Assembly (NCBI GenBank): GCA_031459935.1
Contig: JAVKHN010000003.1
Coordinates: forward strand, 1-64,000
Origin: Sysuimicrobium calidum
GTDB lineage: Bacteria; Sysuimicrobiota; Sysuimicrobiia; Sysuimicrobiales; Sysuimicrobiaceae
Length of the DNA: 64,000 nt
Direction: 5' to 3'
The notes below the pieces were generated by a model. That model was given only the letters and a program-made list of their open reading frames with translations. It ran no database searches and was not told where the DNA came from. The translations under genes were made by a program, and so were the position numbers. Shown here piece after piece: positions 59,136-64,000 of the stretch (the first letter of the stretch is position 1; every line of letters starts with the position of its first letter).

Positions 59136-61758
59136 CTCTCCACGCCCGCCGCGCCGCCTTTTCCAGCTCCATCGCCGCGAGGGCCACGATCCCGGGGAGG
59201 AGCGTTGCCCCGAGCGTGTACGGGTCCAGAGGGAGGGTCCGGAAGACCCTCTGCAGGGGCGGCAGGTACACCACCCCGAGCTGTAAGACGATCCCCAGGG
59301 CCACCGCGCCGGTGAGGGCCCGGTTCCGCAGGGCGATGCGCCACGCGGGTCCCCGGGTACGCAGGGCATAGACGCTCCCGAACTGGGCGAAGGCGAGCCC
59401 CGCGAACACCACCGTCTGCCACCGGGGATCCCCGGCCCTCAGGTACCCCGCACCGATCCCCAGGGTCATCAGGCCCATGAGGATCCCAACCCAGGCCACG
59501 GCCCACCCCGAAGCCCGATCCAGGACCGGTTCGCCCCGACGGCGCGGGGGGCGATCCATTACGTCCTCCTCCGGCGGCTCCAGCGCAAGGGCCAAGGCGG
59601 GGAGGCCGTCCGTGATGAGGTTGATCCACAGGATCTGCAAGGGATAGAGGGGGAACGGAAGGCCTGCGATCCCCGCGGTCAGCATGGTCACCAGCTCCGC
59701 GGCGTTCGTGGTGAAGAGGTACCGGACGAACTTCCGCACGTTGTCGAAGACCACCCGTCCCTCCTCCACCGCGGCCACGAGGGTGGCGAAGTGGTCGTCG
59801 AGCAACACCATCTCCGAAGCCTCCTTCGCCACCTCCGTGCCGCTCCCCATGGCCACGCCCACGTCCGCCCGCCGCAGCGCCGGTCCGTCGTTCACCCCGT
59901 CCCCCGTGACCGCTACCACCTCCCCCTGCCTCTGCAGGATCTCCACGAGGCGCAGCTTCTGCTCCGGCACCACCCGGGCGTACACGGAGACCTCCCGGAC
60001 CCGCCGCTCCAGGACCTCCCGGGGCAGATCCTCCAACTCGGGCCCCGTGACCACGGGAGCCCGCGGGTCTTCCACGATGCCTGCGGCGCGGGCGATGGCC
60101 TGGGCGGTGACAGGATGGTCGCCGGTCACCATGACTACCCGGATCCCGGCTCGGTGACACGTGGCGACGGCCTGTGGGACCTCGGGACGGAGAGGATCCA
60201 CCAGCCCCACCAGCCCCGCGAGGACCAGTCCCTCCGCGGCCGCTTCCTCCCCGTCCGGGGGAGCGGCCGCGGGACGGAAGGCTAGGGCCAGCACCCGGAT
60301 TCCCTCCCGGGCCATGGCCTCCACCCGGGCGTTCACCGATGCCCGTTCCTCATCCCCCAGCCTCTCCGCGCCGCTGGCCGTCCACCACCGGGTGCACGCA
60401 GGAACCACCACCTCGGGCGCTCCCTTCACGAGCACCGCGTAGGGCGCACCCTCGAGCCACGGGACCGCCTGCGGATTCTCCACCCGGTGCACGGTGACCA
60501 TGCGCTTGCGACGGGCATCGAAGGGCCACTCCCGCGTCCGGGGAAGCCCCTGCCGCCAGCCCGGGGCATCCCCGCCCTCTGCCTGGATGGCCTCCATCAG
60601 GGCCACGTCCACGGGATCGCCCACCGCCCGGTGATCCGCATCCCCCTGTGCGTCGTTGCACAGCGCCGCCACGAGAAAGGCGGGAGGTACCCCGGACGTG
60701 TCCCCGGGAATCCACCACCGGGCCACGGAAAGCCGTCCTTGGGTCAGGGTCCCGGTCTTGTCCGTGCACACCACGGTGATGCTCCCCAGGGTCTCCACCG
60801 CACCTAACTTCCGGATGAGGGCGCGGCGGCGCAGCATCCGCTGGGCCCCCAGGCTCAGCGCGATGGTGAGCACCGCGGGCAGCCCCTCCGGAACCGCAGC
60901 CACCGCCAGGCTCACGCCCACGAGGAGCACCCGGCCTACTCCCTCTCCTCGGAGGAAGCCCAGGACCGTGACCACCGCCACGATGCCAAGGGCCACAACT
61001 CCCAGCAGACGTGCGAGCCCTTCCAGCCGGCGCTGCAGGGGCGTGGGCTCGGATCGCACCGCAGCCACCAGGGAAGCCACCCGGCCCACCTCCGTCTGCA
61101 GCCCCGTGGCCACCACGACCCCCACACCGCGACCCGCGGTCACCGTGGTCCCCGCATAGGCCATGGTGCACCGCTCCACGAGTGGCGCCCGGGGATCCAG
61201 CTGGGCCGCGGCGTCCTTGTCCACGGGCTCCGACTCCCCTGTGAGGGTGGACTCATCCGTGCGCAGACCTGCTGCCTCCACCAGCCGCACGTCTGCGGGC
61301 ACCCGGTCCCCCGCCTCCAGGACCACCACGTCTCCGGGAACGAGCCGGGCACTGGGGATCTGCTGGATCCGGCCCTCCCGACGGACCCGGGCCTGAGGCA
61401 CCAAAAGCCGGCGCAGGGCCTCCATGGCCCGCTCCGCGCGGTACTCCTGGCTGGTTCCCAGCAGGGCGTTCAGCACCAGAATCGCGGCCACCGCCGCGGC
61501 CTCCAGCAGTTCTCCCAGAAGCGCGGAGAGGACCACGGCCACGACCAGCACGAGCACGAGGACGCTTTGGAATTGATCCAGAAAGATCCGGAGAGGGCTG
61601 CGCCCAGCGGGCTCCGGCAGGGTGTTTGGGCCCCACCTCCGCAGGCGTCCCTGTGCATCCTGCTCCGAGAGGCCTGTACGCAGATCCGTCGCGAGCCGGC
61701 GGATCACCTCCTCCGGGGGGAGGCTGTGCCAGCGAGGCTCCGGGGAATCCGTGGCCAT
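59122..61758 (-). CDS. P-type Ca2+-transporting ATPase (type IIA)
   Basis: 878-residue cation pump. Motifs: N-terminal cation-ATPase domain, TGES (173-176), PEGLP (290-294) in M4, phosphorylation site DKTGTLT (Asp333), TGDHPVTAQ, TGDGVNDGPAL in the hinge, FTTNAAELVTML in M5 and NLITDGLPALAL in M6. PEGLP and the M5/M6 Asn, Glu and Asp fit the SERCA/PMR1 type of Ca2+ pump rather than heavy-metal pumps. The ATG at 61758 has only a weak G-rich site; an upstream open frame of 54 codons is not family-like. It is convergent with the AttH-like gene (14-base overlap). Confidence 0.92.
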   Translation of the reverse strand: MATDSPEPRWHSLPPEEVIRRLATDLRTGLSEQDAQGRLRRWGPNTLPEPAGRSPLRIFLDQFQSVLVLVLVVAVVLSALLGELLEAAAVAAILVLNALLGTSQEYRAERAMEALRRLLVPQARVRREGRIQQIPSARLVPGDVVVLEAGDRVPADVRLVEAAGLRTDESTLTGESEPVDKDAAAQLDPRAPLVERCTMAYAGTTVTAGRGVGVVVATGLQTEVGRVASLVAAVRSEPTPLQRRLEGLARLLGVVALGIVAVVTVLGFLRGEGVGRVLLVGVSLAVAAVPEGLPAVLTIALSLGAQRMLRRRALIRKLGAVETLGSITVVCTDKTGTLTQGRLSVARWWIPGDTSGVPPAFLVAALCNDAQGDADHRAVGDPVDVALMEAIQAEGGDAPGWRQGLPRTREWPFDARRKRMVTVHRVENPQAVPWLEGAPYAVLVKGAPEVVVPACTRWWTASGAERLGDEERASVNARVEAMAREGIRVLALAFRPAAAPPDGEEAAAEGLVLAGLVGLVDPLRPEVPQAVATCHRAGIRVVMVTGDHPVTAQAIARAAGIVEDPRAPVVTGPELEDLPREVLERRVREVSVYARVVPEQKLRLVEILQRQGEVVAVTGDGVNDGPALRRADVGVAMGSGTEVAKEASEMVLLDDHFATLVAAVEEGRVVFDNVRKFVRYLFTTNAAELVTMLTAGIAGLPFPLYPLQILWINLITDGLPALALALEPPEEDVMDRPPRRRGEPVLDRASGWAVAWVGILMGLMTLGIGAGYLRAGDPRWQTVVFAGLAFAQFGSVYALRTRGPAWRIALRNRALTGAVALGIVLQLGVVYLPPLQRVFRTLPLDPYTLGATLLPGIVALAAMELEKAARRAWRVIAS

Positions 61759-61845
61759 CCCAGTCCCAGGGTACACCGTGGGCGCCCCTAGGCAGGCCGA
61801 GGCGGAGATCCGTAGACTGGTAAAAAATCCTGTGGGCAGGACACG

Positions 61846-63012
61846 ATGGGGCGCTGGACTTCCGCACGGGTACGGAACATGCCCGAAAGCGTCTTCCTCC
61901 TCATGGACCGGGAGAAGCACCGGGTCCGGGAGGAGGGACGGGAGGTGGTGGATCTCTCACTCGGTAGCAGTGACCTCTCCCCACCCGAAGAGGTGCTACG
62001 GGTTCTCCAGGAGGCGGCCTTCGACCGCACCACCCACCGATACTGCCTCCGTTCCGACACCCGGCCGTTTCTGGAGGCCGCCACCCGCTGGTACGCACGG
62101 CGGTGGGGGGTTGAGCTGGATCCGGATCGGGAGGCCCTGGCCCTCGTGGGCTCTCAGGAGGGACTGGCGCATCTCCTCTGGGCGGTGGCGGATCCCGGAG
62201 ACTCGGTGTTGCTCCCTGCGGTGGGTTACCCCTCGTACTGGGGAGCTGTGGCCATCGCAGGGCTTGAGGTCTGGCCCATCCCGCTTCGCTCCGACTTCCT
62301 CCCGGATCTCGCGTCGGTGCCGGAGGAGGTGGCCCGACGGGCGCGCTTGGTGATCCTCAACTACCCCAACAACCCCACCGCCGCGGTGGCCACGGAGGCC
62401 TTCTTCGAGGAGGCCGTGGCCTTCGCACGGCGGTACGACCTGTTGCTGGTGCACGACAACCCGTATGTGGACATCGTGTTCGAAGGCAGAACTCCTTCCC
62501 CGCTGGCGCTTCCGGGGGCCCGGGAGCGGGTGGTGGAGCTCTTTAGCCTCTCGAAGTCCTACCACATGGGCGGGTTCCGATTGGGATTCGCCCTGGGCAA
62601 CGCGGAGGCCATCGCGGCCCTGGAGGCCGCCAAAGCGCCCGTGGACTTCAACCAGTACCTGGGGATTCTGCGCATGGGGATCGTGGCCCTCTCCCTCCCG
62701 GAGGAGCGGGTGCGCCGGGACGTGGAAGTCTTCCGGGTCCGCAGGGACACCCTCGTAGCCGCCCTGCGGGACTCGGGATGGCCCGTCTCCCCTCCGAAGG
62801 CCACCCTCTACGTGTGGCTCCGCCTCCCGGAGGGGACGGATGACGTGGCCTTCTCCGTGGGACTGCTGCGGGAGACCGGGATCGCGGTCTCCCCGGGTCA
62901 GGGCTTCGGGCCGGGCGGAAGGGGCTACATCCGGGTGGCCCTGGTGCAGCAGCCGGAGGTGCTGGCCGAGGCTGCCCGCCGGCTCAGCGCCTTTGCCCAC
63001 GCCCGGGTTTAG
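61846..63012 (+). CDS. Class I/II aminotransferase, LL-diaminopimelate aminotransferase-like
   Basis: 388-residue PLP aminotransferase, fold type I. NYPNNPT (172-178), HDNPY (203-207), and the PLP Lys237 in SLSKSYHMGGFRLGF are in place. The SKSYHMGGFR context is typical of LL-DAP aminotransferase and related alanine/aspartate aminotransferases. As dapB and asd are in the window, the direct tetrahydrodipicolinate-to-LL-DAP route is plausible, but the substrate is not certain. ATG at 61846 has CAGGAC upstream. Divergent from the P-type ATPase, convergent with the Lon-family gene (29-base overlap). Confidence 0.85.
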   Translation: MGRWTSARVRNMPESVFLLMDREKHRVREEGREVVDLSLGSSDLSPPEEVLRVLQEAAFDRTTHRYCLRSDTRPFLEAATRWYARRWGVELDPDREALALVGSQEGLAHLLWAVADPGDSVLLPAVGYPSYWGAVAIAGLEVWPIPLRSDFLPDLASVPEEVARRARLVILNYPNNPTAAVATEAFFEEAVAFARRYDLLLVHDNPYVDIVFEGRTPSPLALPGARERVVELFSLSKSYHMGGFRLGFALGNAEAIAALEAAKAPVDFNQYLGILRMGIVALSLPEERVRRDVEVFRVRRDTLVAALRDSGWPVSPPKATLYVWLRLPEGTDDVAFSVGLLRETGIAVSPGQGFGPGGRGYIRVALVQQPEVLAEAARRLSAFAHARV

Positions 63013-64000
63013 GCTTCTCGTCCTCCTCGTCGCGGGGGGCCTCCGCCGGAGGTCGCTCCTCCGGCCTGGACGGCGGGGAGGGCGGAGCCTCCCGCACCCG
63101 CTCCGCGAACTCCCGCAGCCGCTGGTCCACCCGTGCGTTCACCGTCCCTTCGGGGAACCGGCCATCTGGACCCCGCTCCCCCGCGGGGATTCCCGTGAGG
63201 ATCTCGAGGCCCTCGTCCACGGTCTCGATGGCCCAGATGTGGAACTTCCCCTCCCGCACCGCATCCACCACGTCCTCCCGGAGCATGAGGTTCTTCACGT
63301 TGCTCGCGGGGATGATCACGCCCTGCTGACCCGTGAGCCCCTTCACCCGGCATACGTCGAAGAACCCTTCGATCTTCTGGTTCACCCCGCCCACGGCCTG
63401 GATCTGACCGTGCTGGTTCACGGACCCCGTGACCGCGATCCCCTGGCGGATGGGGACTCCGCTGAGCGCGGACAGGAGCGCAAACAGCTCTGCCGCGGAG
63501 GCACTGTCGCCCTCCACCATCTCGTAACTCTGCTCGAAGACCAGACGCGCGCTCAGGGTGAGGGGTTTATCCTGCGCGTATCGTTGGGAGACGTACCCGC
63601 TGAGGATGAGGACTCCCTTGCTGTGAATGGGGCCGCCCAGCCGCACCTGCCGCTCGATGTCGATGATGCCCTCCCTTCCGGGTGCCACGCTGGCGGTGAT
63701 GCGGCTGGGCCGTCCGAAGGCGTAGTCTCCCAGCTGGATCACCGACAGCCCGTTCACCTGCCCCACAGCCTGCCCATCCGTGTCCACCAGAAGGATGCCG
63801 CGCGCGATGAGCTCCCGGATCCGCTCCTCGACGAGGTTGGACCGGTAGACCCGGCTGTCCAGGGCTTTGCGGATATGTTCCGCAGTGACGCGATCCGTGC
63901 CGTCCCGCTCCGCCCAGAAGTTCGCCTCCCGGATGACGTCGCTGAGAGCCCCGAACCGGGCCGACATCTTTTCCTGATCGTCCGCGAGCCGCAGGCTGTG
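62984..64000 (-). CDS. Lon-family (S16) protease, N-terminus beyond window
   Basis: The C-terminal 338 residues of a Lon-like protease; the frame is open through base 64000. LADDQEKMSARFGALSDVI and FWAERDGTDRVTAEHIRKAL form the end of the AAA+ module; the protease domain has the catalytic Ser in VEGDSASAAELFALLSAL and Lys in AVGGVNQKIEGFF. The pattern matches the LonB/YcbZ-type group rather than classical LonA. The last ~45 residues are Pro/Glu/Arg-rich. An internal ATG at 63967 is not the true start. Confidence 0.9.
   Translation of the reverse strand, partial: HSLRLADDQEKMSARFGALSDVIREANFWAERDGTDRVTAEHIRKALDSRVYRSNLVEERIRELIARGILLVDTDGQAVGQVNGLSVIQLGDYAFGRPSRITASVAPGREGIIDIERQVRLGGPIHSKGVLILSGYVSQRYAQDKPLTLSARLVFEQSYEMVEGDSASAAELFALLSALSGVPIRQGIAVTGSVNQHGQIQAVGGVNQKIEGFFDVCRVKGLTGQQGVIIPASNVKNLMLREDVVDAVREGKFHIWAIETVDEGLEILTGIPAGERGPDGRFPEGTVNARVDQRLREFAERVREAPPSPPSRPEERPPAEAPRDEEDEKPKPGRGQRR

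Overview
The window is a very GC-rich bacterial chromosome segment. It is densely packed: adjacent genes often overlap by 1-4 bases, no stretch over 300 bases lacks a gene, and I see no tRNA, rRNA, CRISPR array, insertion sequence or prophage. The order rimP-nusA-ylxR-infB-ylxP-rbfA-nrnA-truB-ribF-rpsO-pnp-M16 peptidase-dapB-asd is the gram-positive/Terrabacteria arrangement. Together with a YtxH-like protein, a diaminopimelate-type aminotransferase and GTG-rich starts, it suggests an uncultured high-GC Terrabacterial lineage (Limnochordia-, Sysuimicrobiota/CSP1-3- or Armatimonadota-like). That placement is inference; no rRNA is present to test it.

Region 1 (1-20432) is mostly housekeeping. 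The minus-strand translation/RNA operon runs from a promoter near 13637, through a leader hairpin just before rimP, down to asd, which leaves the window at base 1. RibF in this operon has lost its riboflavin-kinase half. Upstream lie asnS, a phosphofructokinase with the residues of the pyrophosphate-dependent type (plus strand), a Cys-rich unknown protein overlapping a ParA ATPase gene, cca, a YtxH-like protein and mnmA.

Region 2 (20573-43435) is an accessory uptake/catabolism region. A plus-strand branched-chain-amino-acid-type (Liv) ABC operon is followed by about 15 genes that all run on the minus strand. In transcription order these are a second Liv operon, an SDR, a benzoate-CoA-ligase-like enzyme, a luciferase-like flavoenzyme, a monooxygenase/old-yellow-enzyme fusion of the salicylyl-/2-aminobenzoyl-CoA type, a Crp/Fnr regulator, a carotenoid/stilbene oxygenase, two paralogous binding proteins around an NTF2-like protein, a fused iron-type permease without an ATPase gene, and an amidohydrolase. 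The simplest reading is uptake of aromatic or phenylpropanoid acids, CoA activation and flavin-dependent ring attack, under a Crp-family regulator.

Region 3 (43590-64000) returns to core functions: an MFS exporter, proB-proA-purE-purK, uvrC and lhr on the minus strand, then a four-gene ABC system (55080-59135) resembling AttEFGH. Its last gene joins the first membrane segment of an FtsX/MacB-type permease to an AttH/CrtC-like hydratase domain. The window closes with a Ca2+-type P-ATPase, a class I aminotransferase and the C-terminal part of a Lon-family protease. The most unusual items are the AttH chimera with its partner permease, the divergent monooxygenase/OYE fusion, the kinase-less RibF, the Cys-rich/ParA gene overlap and several candidate leaderless promoters.
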